This document shows, piece after piece, positions 44,802-53,369 of a stretch of 64,000 nt of DNA (its first letter is position 1; each line of letters starts with the position of its first letter). The stretch is from assembly GCA_050174775.1 (NCBI GenBank), contig JBFXJP010000004.1:1-64000 (forward strand). The letters run 5' to 3'. The notes beneath the pieces were generated by a model that saw only the letters and a program-made list of their open reading frames with translations, did no database searches and was not told the origin of the DNA. This DNA is from CAYPGJ01 sp050174775 (lineage in GTDB: Bacteria > Planctomycetota > Phycisphaerae > Phycisphaerales > UBA1924). Both the position numbers and the translations under genes were made by a program.

Positions 44802-44888
44802 GGAGAGGTGCCAGAGTGGTTGAATGGGCCGGTCTCGAAAACCGGTAGTGAGCATGCTCACTCGAGGGTTCGAATCCCTCCCTCTCCG
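44802..44888 (+). tRNA. tRNA-Ser (CGA)
   Basis: An 87-nt class II tRNA. Acceptor stem GGAGAGG/CCTCTCC, D-loop with TGGTTGAATGG, anticodon stem CCGGT/ACCGG with loop CTCGAAA (anticodon CGA, reading UCG), long variable arm TAGTGAGCATGCTCACTC and T-loop GGTTCGAATCC. Discriminator G. The terminal CCA is not encoded. Confidence 0.96.
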
Positions 44889-44901
44889 CTTGAGACAGAA
44901 G

Positions 44902-44934
44902 AGCCGCGTTCGGTCGACCCGGACGCGGCTTTTT
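44902..44934 (+). terminator. Intrinsic terminator after tRNA-Ser
   Basis: AGCCGCGT (44902-44909) pairs with ACGCGGCT (44923-44930) and is followed by TTTT. The reverse strand lacks a matching T-run, so it serves the tRNA. Confidence 0.75.
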
Positions 44935-44940
44935 CATTGC

Positions 44941-47900
44941 TCAGGCAGCGTGCTCGTGCTGGGGGTGGCGCGGTGGCTTTACGCCGAGCTTCGTGCCGAA
45001 CCACCGGATGACGACGTAGAAGACGGGCGTGAGGAAGAGGCCGAAGATCGTCACGCCCAGCATGCCGAAGACGACGACGGTGCCGAGCGCGCGGCGCATC
45101 TCGGCGCCGGCGCCGGTGGCGATGGCCAGGGGGATGACGCCCATGATGAACGCGAAGCTGGTCATGAGGATGGGGCGGAGGCGGAGTCGCGCAGCCTCGA
45201 TCGCCGCGTCGAAGTACCCCTTGCCATGCTCCTCCTGCTGCTTTGCGAACTCGACGATGAGCACGGCGTTCTTGGCGCTCAGTCCGGCGAGCACCACGAA
45301 TCCGATCTGGGTGAAGATGTTGTTCTCCATCCCGAGGAGCCAGACGCCGGCGATGCCGCAGAGAAGGCACATGGGGACGATGAGGATGATGGCGGTGGAG
45401 AGGGCGAAGCTCTCGTACTCGGCGGCATGGACGAGCCAGACGAAGAGGACGCAGAGGGGGAAGATGAGCAGGGCGGTGTTGCCGGCGGACTGCTCCTGGT
45501 ACGCCAGTTCGGTCCACTCGAAGGCGTAGCCGCTCGGGAGGTTCTGGCGCGCGATGTCCTCCATGATGGTCATGGCCTGTCGGCTGCTGACGCCCGGCGC
45601 GCCGCTTCCGGCGATCTCGGCCGTGCGGTAGAGGTTGTAGCGTCCGATGCGGTCGGGCCCGGTGCGGTCCTCGAGGTCGAGGAGCGAGCCGAGCGGGACC
45701 ATCTCGCCGGCGCGATTGCGTGTCTTGAGTTGCGAGACGGTGTCGACGGTGGCGCGGAAAGGTGCGTCCGCCTGCGCGGTGACTCGGTAGGTGCGGCCGA
45801 GGTAGTTGAAGTCGTTGACGTACAGGCTGCCCAGGTAGACCTGGAGCGCCTCGAAGACGTCGGTCACCTGGACGTCCTGCATCTTGACCTTGGAGCGGTT
45901 CACGTTGGCGTAGAGCTGCGGGACGCTGGCGCGGAAGGTGGAGAAGATGGAGCGGAGGTCGGGGTGCCTGCGCGCGGCCGCGATCACGGCATCGGTGGCC
46001 GCCTGGAGTTCCTGCGGCGTGGCCTGTCCGGTGCGGTCTTCGATCTGCATCTTGAAGCCGCCGGCGTTGCCGAGCCCGCGGACGGGGGGCGGCGCGAGCA
46101 CGAGCGCGAAGCCTTCCTGCACCTGGCTGTACTCGCGCATCAGGCGGGCCGCGATCGCGCTGGAGGTCTGGTCCGGGTGGCCGACGCGTTTCTCGAAGTC
46201 CTTGAGGGGGAGGAACATCGTGCCCGCGTTGGTCTGGTTGGTGCGGTTGAGGATGGAGAAGCCGGAGATGGCGACGGTGTGGCCGACGCCGGGCGTGGCG
46301 CGGGCGATCTCCGCGAGCCGTGTCATGACGGGCTCGGTGCGGTCGATGGTGGCCGCGTCGGGCATCTGGAGATTGACGATCAGGTACCCGGCGTCCTGTG
46401 AGGGGATGAACCCGGTGGGCACGGCGCGGAACCCGAGCAACGTCAGAGCAAGGAAGCCGACGTAGACCAGGAGCACGAGTGCGCTGAGTCGTGCGACGCG
46501 GCGCAGCGTGCCCGCGTACACGGACGTCACGCCCTGGAGACTGCGGTTGAAGAGCCGGAAGAACCAGCCGAGGAGGGCGTTGAGGATGACGGTGAGCCAG
46601 TCCTGCCTGCCATGACGCGGCTTGAGGAGGATGGCGGCGAGCGCGGGGCTGAGGGTGAGGGAGTTGAGGGCGGAGAGGAGGGTGGAGAACGCGATGGTGA
46701 GGGCGAACTGGCGGTAGAACTGGCCGGTGATGCCGCTGATGAATGCGACGGGGATGAACACGGCGGAGAGGCCGAAGGCGATGGCGATCACGGCGCCGGT
46801 GACCTCGGTCATGGCCTTGTGCGCCGCTTCGCGCGGGGGGAGGCCCTCCTCGATCCAGCGCTCGATGTTCTCGACGACGACGATGGCGTCGTCCACAACG
46901 ATGCCGACAGCGAGGACGATGCCGAAGAGGGAGAGGTTGTTGATCGAGAAGCCGAACGCGGCCATCACGGCGAACGTGCCCACGAGCGAGACGGGGATCG
47001 CAAGGAGTGGGATGAGGGAGGCACGCCAGGACTGGAGGAACACCATGACGACGAGGACGACGAGCGCGACCGCCTCGAGGAGGGTCTTGATGACGTCCTT
47101 GATGCTGTGGCGGACGAAGACGGTGGTGTCGTAGGGGATGGCGTAGGTGACGCCGGGGGGGAAGCTGCGCGAGAGCTCCTTCATTTTCGCGTAGACGGCG
47201 TTGGCGGTCTCCAGCGCGTTGGCGCCGGGCAGCAGGAAGACGCCGATGCCGACCGAGTTGTAGCCGTTGAAGCGGAAGCCGGTTCCGTAGTCCGCGGCGC
47301 CGAGCTCGACGCGCGCGACGTCGCGCAGGCGCGTGATCTCGCCCTGGGCGCCGGTTCGGACGATGATCTCGGCGAACTCCTGGGGCTGCGTGAGTCGGCC
47401 CAGCGCGCTGACGGTGTATTGGAAGTCCGACGTGCCGGGCGGGAGCGGGGGCCCGCCCACCACGCCCGCGGCCACCTGGATGTTCTGCTCCTGCACCGCG
47501 CGTACCACGTCGCCCGCGGTGAGCTCGCGCGCGGCCAGCTTCTCCGGGTCGAGCCAGATGCGCATCGAGTAGTCACGCGCGCCGAAGATCGTGAGGTCCC
47601 CCACCCCCGGCAGGCGCGCCAGCTCGTCTCGGATCTGCAGGGTGGCGTAGTTGCTCAGGTAGAGCGTGTCGCGGCTGCCGTCCGGGGAGTAGAGCCCGGT
47701 GGCGAGGATCAGGTCGGGGGAGGATTTGCGCACGGTGATGCCCAGGCGGCGCACATCCTCGGGCACCTGCGGCTCCGCGATGGCGACGCGGTTCTGCACC
47801 TGCACCTGCGCAATGTCGAGGTCCGTGCCGAGCCGGAATGTGACGGTGAGCGTCATCTCACCGTTGTTCGTGCACTGGCTGGACATGTAGAGCATGTCCT

Positions 47901-48123
47901 CGATGCCGTTGACCTGCTGCTCGATGGGCGTGGCGAGCGTGGATGCGACGACCTCGGCGCTGGCGCCGGGGTAGCGGGCGGTGACGACGACCGTGGGCGG
48001 GACGATCTCCGGGTACTGCGAGACGGGGAGCACGGCCGCGGCGATCGCGCCGACGATCACGATGACGATCGAGAGGACGGCGGCGAAGACGGGGCGGTCG
48101 ATGAAGAAGTGGGCGAAGCTCAT
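44941..48123 (-). CDS. RND-family efflux transporter (HAE1 type)
   Basis: A 1060-residue inner-membrane pump of the AcrB type, driven by the proton gradient. N-terminal MSFAHFFIDRPVFAAVLSI, PVSQYPEIVPPTV, ARYPGASAEVV, the TM4 Asp pair in VVDDAIVVVENIERW and the TM10 Lys in GLSAKNAVLIVEFA are all present, so proton relay should work. Drug-binding pore regions include the large duplicated periplasmic domains. It overlaps the membrane-fusion gene by ATGA (48120-48123). No TolC-like outer-membrane channel is in the window. Confidence 0.95.
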   Translation of the reverse strand: MSFAHFFIDRPVFAAVLSIVIVIVGAIAAAVLPVSQYPEIVPPTVVVTARYPGASAEVVASTLATPIEQQVNGIEDMLYMSSQCTNNGEMTLTVTFRLGTDLDIAQVQVQNRVAIAEPQVPEDVRRLGITVRKSSPDLILATGLYSPDGSRDTLYLSNYATLQIRDELARLPGVGDLTIFGARDYSMRIWLDPEKLAARELTAGDVVRAVQEQNIQVAAGVVGGPPLPPGTSDFQYTVSALGRLTQPQEFAEIIVRTGAQGEITRLRDVARVELGAADYGTGFRFNGYNSVGIGVFLLPGANALETANAVYAKMKELSRSFPPGVTYAIPYDTTVFVRHSIKDVIKTLLEAVALVVLVVMVFLQSWRASLIPLLAIPVSLVGTFAVMAAFGFSINNLSLFGIVLAVGIVVDDAIVVVENIERWIEEGLPPREAAHKAMTEVTGAVIAIAFGLSAVFIPVAFISGITGQFYRQFALTIAFSTLLSALNSLTLSPALAAILLKPRHGRQDWLTVILNALLGWFFRLFNRSLQGVTSVYAGTLRRVARLSALVLLVYVGFLALTLLGFRAVPTGFIPSQDAGYLIVNLQMPDAATIDRTEPVMTRLAEIARATPGVGHTVAISGFSILNRTNQTNAGTMFLPLKDFEKRVGHPDQTSSAIAARLMREYSQVQEGFALVLAPPPVRGLGNAGGFKMQIEDRTGQATPQELQAATDAVIAAARRHPDLRSIFSTFRASVPQLYANVNRSKVKMQDVQVTDVFEALQVYLGSLYVNDFNYLGRTYRVTAQADAPFRATVDTVSQLKTRNRAGEMVPLGSLLDLEDRTGPDRIGRYNLYRTAEIAGSGAPGVSSRQAMTIMEDIARQNLPSGYAFEWTELAYQEQSAGNTALLIFPLCVLFVWLVHAAEYESFALSTAIILIVPMCLLCGIAGVWLLGMENNIFTQIGFVVLAGLSAKNAVLIVEFAKQQEEHGKGYFDAAIEAARLRLRPILMTSFAFIMGVIPLAIATGAGAEMRRALGTVVVFGMLGVTIFGLFLTPVFYVVIRWFGTKLGVKPPRHPQHEHAA

Positions 48124-49430
48124 GGCGTCACGCCGCCCCCGGTCGGAGTGGAGGCGGGCGCGTCGGGGTCGGCCTGAGTGGGGTCTGCGGCGCCCGGTGT
48201 GCCCGGCGAGCCGAGCGAGACGTCATCCGGGGAGAGCGTTGTTTCCTGCGGGGCGACGGTGGCGCCGGGGCGGGCGTGCATGAGGCCATTGATGATGACG
48301 CGGTCGGCGGGGCCGATGCCGGACTTGATCGCGCGATACTTTCCGAAGAGGGCGCCGAGTTCGACGGGGCGCGTCTCGACGACGTTGTCGGCGTTGACTA
48401 CGAGCAGACGACGCTGGTCGAGATCGCTCGTGACTGCGGCGTCGGGCACGAGGATCGCTTCGTAGCGTCCGCTGCCCGGGACGCGTACGAGCCCGAAGTA
48501 GCCGGGCAGCATCCATCCGTCGGGGTTGGGGAAGACGCCGCGAGCGCGGACCGTGCCTGTCGTGGGGCTCAGTCGGTTGTCGACGAAGTCGAGGGTGCCG
48601 GCGTGCGGGAAGCCGGTCTCGTCCGCGAGTCGGAGGTAGACGGGGATGCGTGTGCGGCGGGCGCTGCGCCTCGTGCCCGCCTCGGCCATCCGTTGGTACT
48701 TGAGGACGGACTGTTCATCCGCATCGACGTAGCAATAGATGGGGTCGACGGATGTGATCGTGGTGAGGAGTGTTGCCTGTCCGGCACCGCCGGTGATGAG
48801 GTTGCCCGGAGTGACGATCTTGCGGCTGACACGGCCTGAGATGGGCGCGCTGACGCGAGACCATTCGAGGTCGAGCTTGGCGCCGCGCACGGCGGACTCG
48901 CCCGCCGCGACCGCGGCCTCGGCCTCGAGCATGCCGCGTCGGGCGTCCTCGTGCTCGTTCTCCGATGCCGCCTGGTTGCGGAACGCCCGGTCGACCTGCC
49001 CGTAGAGGTGCGATGCGTAGGAGTGGCTCGCCTTGGCGCGTGTGAGCTCGGCCTCGGCACGTGCGAGCTCGACCTCGAAGGGGCGCGGGTCGATGACGAA
49101 GAGCAGGTCGCCGGCCTTGACGAGCGAGCCTTCCACGAAATCAGCGCTCTCGATGTAGCCGCTGACACGGGCGCGAACCTCGACCGTCTCCACGGCCTCG
49201 AGCCTGCCGGAGTAATCGTCCCACTCGACGACTTCACGGACGATGGGTTTCGCGACGGTGACGGCCGCGGGAGGGGGGGAAGGGGGTGGGGGCTGGCGTT
49301 TGCAGGCCGCGATGCTGATGGCGAGGAGGATCGCGAAGAGTAGTGGCGAGTCTGCTCGCTCTGGGCGCTGGCAAACGCGGAACGCCGCGGCGCGAGCGTT
49401 CTCAACCGCGCGGAGGGGCTGCGCTTTCAT
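48120..49430 (-). CDS. RND efflux periplasmic adaptor (membrane-fusion protein)
   Basis: A 436-residue AcrA-type lipoprotein. Hydrophobic LLFAILLAISIAAC ends at Cys43, a good lipobox, but 28 polar residues precede it, so the true start may lie downstream at a non-ATG codon. Lipoyl/barrel-sandwich halves: RVSGYIESADFVEGSLVKAGDLLFVID (core GYIESADFVEG) and WSRVSAPISGRVS; a coiled-coil hairpin lies between (about 110-175). The beta-barrel has YCYVDADEQSVL. The tail is Pro/Asp/Thr-rich. First gene of the adaptor-pump pair, divergent from the response regulator. Confidence 0.92.
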   Translation of the reverse strand: MKAQPLRAVENARAAAFRVCQRPERADSPLLFAILLAISIAACKRQPPPPSPPPAAVTVAKPIVREVVEWDDYSGRLEAVETVEVRARVSGYIESADFVEGSLVKAGDLLFVIDPRPFEVELARAEAELTRAKASHSYASHLYGQVDRAFRNQAASENEHEDARRGMLEAEAAVAAGESAVRGAKLDLEWSRVSAPISGRVSRKIVTPGNLITGGAGQATLLTTITSVDPIYCYVDADEQSVLKYQRMAEAGTRRSARRTRIPVYLRLADETGFPHAGTLDFVDNRLSPTTGTVRARGVFPNPDGWMLPGYFGLVRVPGSGRYEAILVPDAAVTSDLDQRRLLVVNADNVVETRPVELGALFGKYRAIKSGIGPADRVIINGLMHARPGATVAPQETTLSPDDVSLGSPGTPGAADPTQADPDAPASTPTGGGVTP

Positions 49431-49919
49431 TGTGCTCTCACACGGGGGTGATGTGGTCGGAGCGTGTTCACTGTGGTGGGCGCGGCATGATACCGCTGGG
49501 TGTGTGTCGCGGAGGGACAGCGTCGATATTGAACAAACGATCCGGGCGTCAGGGTTGGAGACGGGATTTCAACAGACGTTCATACCTCGTGTGGAACTCT
49601 GTGGGTTTGTGCGGCGCGCCTGCCTGCATCTGGACAAAGATGTACGGTAATCACGGCGCGGACGCGCGGCGGATTGGATCGGTGCGACGGTGTATGCGCA
49701 CGCGCAGGTGTTTGCCGGCGAACGCGCTGCGCACGTCGCACGGGTATCGAGGGTGCGCGTCAAGCGGGGCATGGCTGAACTTTTTTTCATGACATGCGCG
49801 CACTCTCTCGCGTATTCTCCTGCGATCGGCGTGCATGGCGCCGCCGGTTCTGTGTTGACGGTCTTGCGGCCGCGCTCTCGGAATGACGATGGACGCGCGG
49901 TCGCAACGGAGCACGCCAT
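49431..49919. other. Divergent control region between efflux operon and two-component genes
   Basis: A 489-bp region without a supportable gene. It holds a candidate promoter for the response regulator and, on the minus strand, a TATCAT -10-like box (49487-49492) toward the adaptor gene. A binding site for the OmpR-type regulator would be expected here, but no clear direct repeat was picked out. Confidence 0.6.
49789..49818 (+). promoter_or_regulatory. Candidate promoter of the two-component operon
   Basis: ATGACA (49789-49794), an 18-nt spacer and TATTCT (49813-49818); the leader would be about 95 nt. Confidence 0.45.
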
Positions 49920-50594
49920 ATGCGGATTCTGGTGATCGAGGACAACCCGAGGATGGCGGAGGGCATCCAGCGCGGCCTCCGCGAGAATGGTTACGCCGTG
50001 GACGTTTCCCACTCCGGCTTCGAGGGCGAGGAGCTGGCCGCGTCGGGGGAGTACGACGCGATCGTGCTCGACCTGATGCTGCCGGATCGGGACGGCGTCG
50101 AGGTGTGCCGGAACCTGCGTCGACGGTCGGTCAGCGCCCCGATCCTCATGCTCACCGCGCTCTCCAGCACCGAGGACAAGGTGGGGGGGCTGGACGCGGG
50201 CGCCGACGATTATCTCACCAAGCCTTTCGAGTTCGAGGAGCTGCTCGCTCGTCTCCGTGCGCACTTCCGACGCGGGGAGGCCAGCGAGGGGCGCGTGCTC
50301 CGATGCGAGGACCTCGAGCTCGACCTCTACACTCGCACCGCCAACCGCGGGGAGGTCGAGGTCGAGCTTTCCAACAAGGAGTTCGCGCTGCTCGAGTACC
50401 TGATGCGCAACCCCAACCGCGTGCTCAGCCGCATCCAGATCGGCGAGAAGGTCTGGGACACGAATCTCGAGCCGGGCAGCAACGTGATCGACGTCTACGT
50501 CTCGAGCCTCCGGAAGAAGCTCGATCGCGGCTTCGACCGCGAGCTCATCCACACCGTCAAAGGCGCCGGATACCGGTTCGGCGTGATGGACTGA
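49920..50594 (+). CDS. OmpR-family response regulator
   Basis: A 224-residue regulator. Receiver domain: acidic pair in VIEDNPRMAE, phosphoacceptor Asp in IVLDLMLPDRDG (about residue 51), Thr in LMLTAL and Lys in YLTKPFEFEEL. The C-terminal winged helix has VELSNKEFALLEYLMRNPNRVLSR and a VIDVYVSSLRKKL recognition helix ending HTVKGAGYRFG. GGAG is 8 nt upstream. The kinase follows after 3 nt. By analogy with Cus/Cop-type systems it probably controls the divergent efflux operon. Confidence 0.95.
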   Translation: MRILVIEDNPRMAEGIQRGLRENGYAVDVSHSGFEGEELAASGEYDAIVLDLMLPDRDGVEVCRNLRRRSVSAPILMLTALSSTEDKVGGLDAGADDYLTKPFEFEELLARLRAHFRRGEASEGRVLRCEDLELDLYTRTANRGEVEVELSNKEFALLEYLMRNPNRVLSRIQIGEKVWDTNLEPGSNVIDVYVSSLRKKLDRGFDRELIHTVKGAGYRFGVMD

Positions 50595-50597
50595 CGG

Positions 50598-52142
50598 ATG
50601 CCCGCCGACGACGTCGAGCCCCGAGCCGCGCGCATCTCGCTCCGAACACGCCTGACGGTCTGGGTGATCGCGGTGTTCACGCTCATCCAGCTCGTCATCG
50701 GCGGGGCGTTCTGGTTCCATCAGCGGGACGTCTCGCGCACGCTCTTCGAGCGCCAGTTGCTCGAGCGCGCGCAGTACATGGCCGCGGAGGTTCGGTCGCG
50801 CCTGCCGTTGCTGACACGTCAGGAGCTGGCCGTGGTCGCGCAGGCGGAGCTGGGCTACGTGCAGTTCGATCGTTCGGGCGCCGATCTGGTGGACGCCACG
50901 GGCAAGACGGTGCTGCCCGGCGCGACGCGTTGGCCCGCGCTGTCGAGCCGGCTCGCGCCGCTGGCGATCGAGTCCGGGCGTCCGCAGCGCGCCGCGCTGG
51001 ACGAGAAGGAGGCCGACGATCGGCTCTCCGACCGGGAGACGTCCCAGGCCGTGGCGCTGCGGATCCGGTCCGATGACGGCGCGAACTACGCGCTGATCGT
51101 GGTGACGAGCGACGCGTACCTGGTCGAGCAGCACGCGCTCATCACGCGCGTGCTCGTGATCGGCGGGCTCATCGGGCTGCTCGCGAGCGCGTTCAGCGGC
51201 TGGCTCATCGCGGGCATCGCGGTGGAGCCCATCCGGCGCCTCTCCGACGTGGCCGGCCAGCTGCGCCCGGAGACGATCGACAAGAAGCTCGTCATCGAGA
51301 GCCGCAACGCGGAGATCGCTGAGCTGACGCGCGAGCTGGACGCCGCGCGAGCCCGCATCCGCGCCGCGTTCGCCGCGCAGGAGCGGTTCCTCTCGAACAT
51401 CTCCCACGAGTTGAAGACGCCCATCGCCACGCTCCTCCTCGAATCGCAGACGCTCGACCGCAGCGGCTTCCCGGAGAGCGCCGTCGAGTTCGTCGAGACC
51501 ACCGAGGACGAGATGCGCAAGCTCGGCAAGCTCATCGAGAGCTTTCTCATGCTGACGCGCGTCCGCGACGGCAGCGGCCTTGCTCGTCTCCGAAGCTATC
51601 CGCCCAACGAGCTCGTCATGGACGCCGTCGTCGATTGCGCGGCCATGGCCGACCTCTACACCGTCCGCCTCGAGCCCACCCTGGCCGATCAGAACGACCC
51701 CGATGAATCGTGCGTCATCGGCGACCCGGACCTCCTGCGGACGATGCTCAACAACCTCATCCGCAACGCGATCCGCTTCACGCCTCGATCCGGGCGCGTG
51801 CTCGTCGTGGCCTCCTCCACCGGCTCACGCTTCACCATCGCGGTGCGCGACGGCGGCCCGGGCATCGCCCCCGAGATCATCGACACCATCTTCGATCGTC
51901 ACGTCCGCGGGCAGGAGGAGCCCAAGCGCGGGCACGGTCACGGCCTGGGGCTCGCCATCGCCAAAGGCATAGCCGAGCTCCACGGCGGGGACATCGCGGC
52001 GCGCAACCTCCCCGGAGGCGGCGCCGAGTTCACCGTCGACCTTCCGATCCGCTCGCGAGCTTCCGTCACGGGAGAGGGGGCGTCCAACGGGCGTGCCGCA
52101 CGCGATGGCTCTGCGCCAGAAGGCGACGGTTCGGCGTCGTAA
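50598..52142 (+). CDS. Sensor histidine kinase
   Basis: A 514-residue membrane kinase paired with the preceding regulator. Span 1 about 19-41 (TVWVIAVFTLIQLVIGGAFWF), external sensor of about 130 residues, span 2 about 180-205 (VLVIGGLIGLLASAFSGWLIAG), HAMP-like IAVEPIRRLSDVAGQL, phosphoacceptor helix FLSNISHELKTPIATLL (His near 268), N box NNLIRNAIRFTP, G1 DGGPGIAP, F box and G2 GHGHGLGLAIAKGI. C-terminal Ser/Ala/Gly tail. All catalytic motifs are intact. Converges with the DUF2383 gene. Confidence 0.94.
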   Translation: MPADDVEPRAARISLRTRLTVWVIAVFTLIQLVIGGAFWFHQRDVSRTLFERQLLERAQYMAAEVRSRLPLLTRQELAVVAQAELGYVQFDRSGADLVDATGKTVLPGATRWPALSSRLAPLAIESGRPQRAALDEKEADDRLSDRETSQAVALRIRSDDGANYALIVVTSDAYLVEQHALITRVLVIGGLIGLLASAFSGWLIAGIAVEPIRRLSDVAGQLRPETIDKKLVIESRNAEIAELTRELDAARARIRAAFAAQERFLSNISHELKTPIATLLLESQTLDRSGFPESAVEFVETTEDEMRKLGKLIESFLMLTRVRDGSGLARLRSYPPNELVMDAVVDCAAMADLYTVRLEPTLADQNDPDESCVIGDPDLLRTMLNNLIRNAIRFTPRSGRVLVVASSTGSRFTIAVRDGGPGIAPEIIDTIFDRHVRGQEEPKRGHGHGLGLAIAKGIAELHGGDIAARNLPGGGAEFTVDLPIRSRASVTGEGASNGRAARDGSAPEGDGSAS

Positions 52143-52220
52143 AGAGAAAGGCCGCCCGTCCCGTTGCCGGTCCGAGCGGCCGCTGCTGAGCGAGTCCGAT
52201 CATGTCGTCTGACGCGACCC

Positions 52221-52679
52221 TCAGCGTGTCGCGTCGCGCAGGTCCCGGATGCGGTCGTGCGCCTGCTTCACCCGTGCGTACTGGTCCTGGAGCACGCGGT
52301 TGAGCGGGTTGCCCGCGATCGGCGGGAGCGTGTCCTCGTAGGCGTGCTTGATGGCGTCCTCACCGCGCTCCGCCTCAGCCAGGATCGCGTGCTGATCGCC
52401 GTCGCGCACCGTGCCCACGATGTTGATCCACCAGCGGTGGATCTGGCCCTTGATGCTACCGGAGTCCGCGGCCTCTTCGTCGTTCATCCGCACGTACCGT
52501 CTCAGTTCCTCGGCGAACGCGCGCCGCTCACCGGCGATGCTCTTGAAGAGCTGCGCCGTCGGCGTGTGCTCGATCTGCTGCGCCGCCTTGTCGAACCCCT
52601 TCGCGCTGTCGATGTTGATGCGGATGAGATTCTGGAGGCTGCTGATGGTCTTGGGCTCCAGGGTGGTGATGGTCTCCAT
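52221..52679 (-). CDS. DUF2383 (PA2169-family) four-helix protein
   Basis: A 152-residue cytosolic helical bundle. ISSLQNLIRINIDSAKGFDKAAQQIEHTPTAQLFKSIAGERRAFAEEL holds the DUF2383 pattern (cores NLIRINIDSAKGF and RRAFAEELRRYV), followed by HRWWINIVGTVRDGDQHAILAEAERGEDAIKHAYED, with core ILAEAERGEDAIKHAY. The fold is ferritin-like but lacks an obvious di-iron site. AGGA lies 7 nt upstream. It begins a group of small stress-type genes. Function unknown. Confidence 0.82.
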   Translation of the reverse strand: METITTLEPKTISSLQNLIRINIDSAKGFDKAAQQIEHTPTAQLFKSIAGERRAFAEELRRYVRMNDEEAADSGSIKGQIHRWWINIVGTVRDGDQHAILAEAERGEDAIKHAYEDTLPPIAGNPLNRVLQDQYARVKQAHDRIRDLRDATR

Positions 52680-52743
52680 GAGTGATTCCTTTCGTCGTTG
52701 AGGTTCAGTGTGGTCGCGATCGAGGCCCCCGGCGGGCGTCGGG

Positions 52744-52920
52744 TCAGTCCTTCGCGTCCTCGGCCGCATCGTCGATGGCCTTGCCCAGTTCCTGCAGGTC
52801 CTCACCCGCGCCCTCCGTGGTGTTGCATCCGGCGAGCGTGACGGGGAGGGCGAGCGTGAGGGCGACGGCCGCGATGAGGGCCGCCAATGGCCTGATGTCC
52901 CGATCGGTGGAACGAGTCAT
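52744..52920 (-). CDS. Entericidin-like small lipoprotein
   Basis: A 58-residue protein: charged start MTRSTDRDIR, hydrophobic helix LAALIAAVALTLALPVTLA, lipobox LAGC (Cys32) and a short acidic mature part NTTEGAGEDLQELGKAIDDAAED, matching the entericidin A/B pattern of CNT..G.G.D....G..I..AA. Entericidins are membrane lipoproteins induced in stationary phase and osmotic stress; the E. coli pair is described as toxin and antidote, but only one is seen here. GGGAG is 8 nt upstream. Confidence 0.82.
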   Translation of the reverse strand: MTRSTDRDIRPLAALIAAVALTLALPVTLAGCNTTEGAGEDLQELGKAIDDAAEDAKD

Positions 52921-52959
52921 GCGGGTGTCTCCCGGGACTGAGTGCGTGCCGCTCGCGCG

Positions 52960-53139
52960 TCAGACGGCCGAGGCGCCGCCGCGCCGGACGAGCCCGACGA
53001 TCAGCGAGAGCAGGAACAGCACGAGAAAGATGAAGAACAGGATCTTCGCGATCGAGGCCGCGCCGGCCGCAATGCCGCCGAAGCCGAAGAGCGCCGCGAC
53101 GATGGCGACGAGAAAGAACGCGAGGGCCCAACCAAGCAT
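52960..53139 (-). CDS. DUF1328 (YtjA-like) small membrane protein
   Basis: A 59-residue protein with two membrane spans: MLGWALAFFLVAIVAALFGFGG and a second about residues 31-50 (AKILFFIFLVLFLLSLIVG). This is the DUF1328 pattern (WA..F...A..A...GFGGIA..A..IAKILF). GGAG is 7 nt upstream. Often found beside other stress-related small membrane proteins; molecular role unknown. Confidence 0.9.
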   Translation of the reverse strand: MLGWALAFFLVAIVAALFGFGGIAAGAASIAKILFFIFLVLFLLSLIVGLVRRGGASAV

Positions 53140-53369
53140 GATGCATCTCCTTTCGTTCGAGTTGGCGACGCGCGCCCGAGCCCGGCGCCGCGGTAGGTGT
53201 CAACCAGAGTCTCCGCCGATCGCGTGAGGGGCCGGTGATCGGGGCGTGAATCACGCCTCATCTGCGCAGGCCGCTCGTCGAGCGCGGAAACCGGGAAGCA
53301 GCCGCGATGCGCGTCCACACATCGCGGCCGCAGAGGGACAAGTGCGCGTCATCGACGCGCAACGCGTTG

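Noticed and set aside
52082..52220. GGCCGC/GCGGCC hairpin between the sensor kinase and the DUF2383 gene
   Set aside because: The stem is short, the loop is long and there is no T-run, so terminator activity is not supported.
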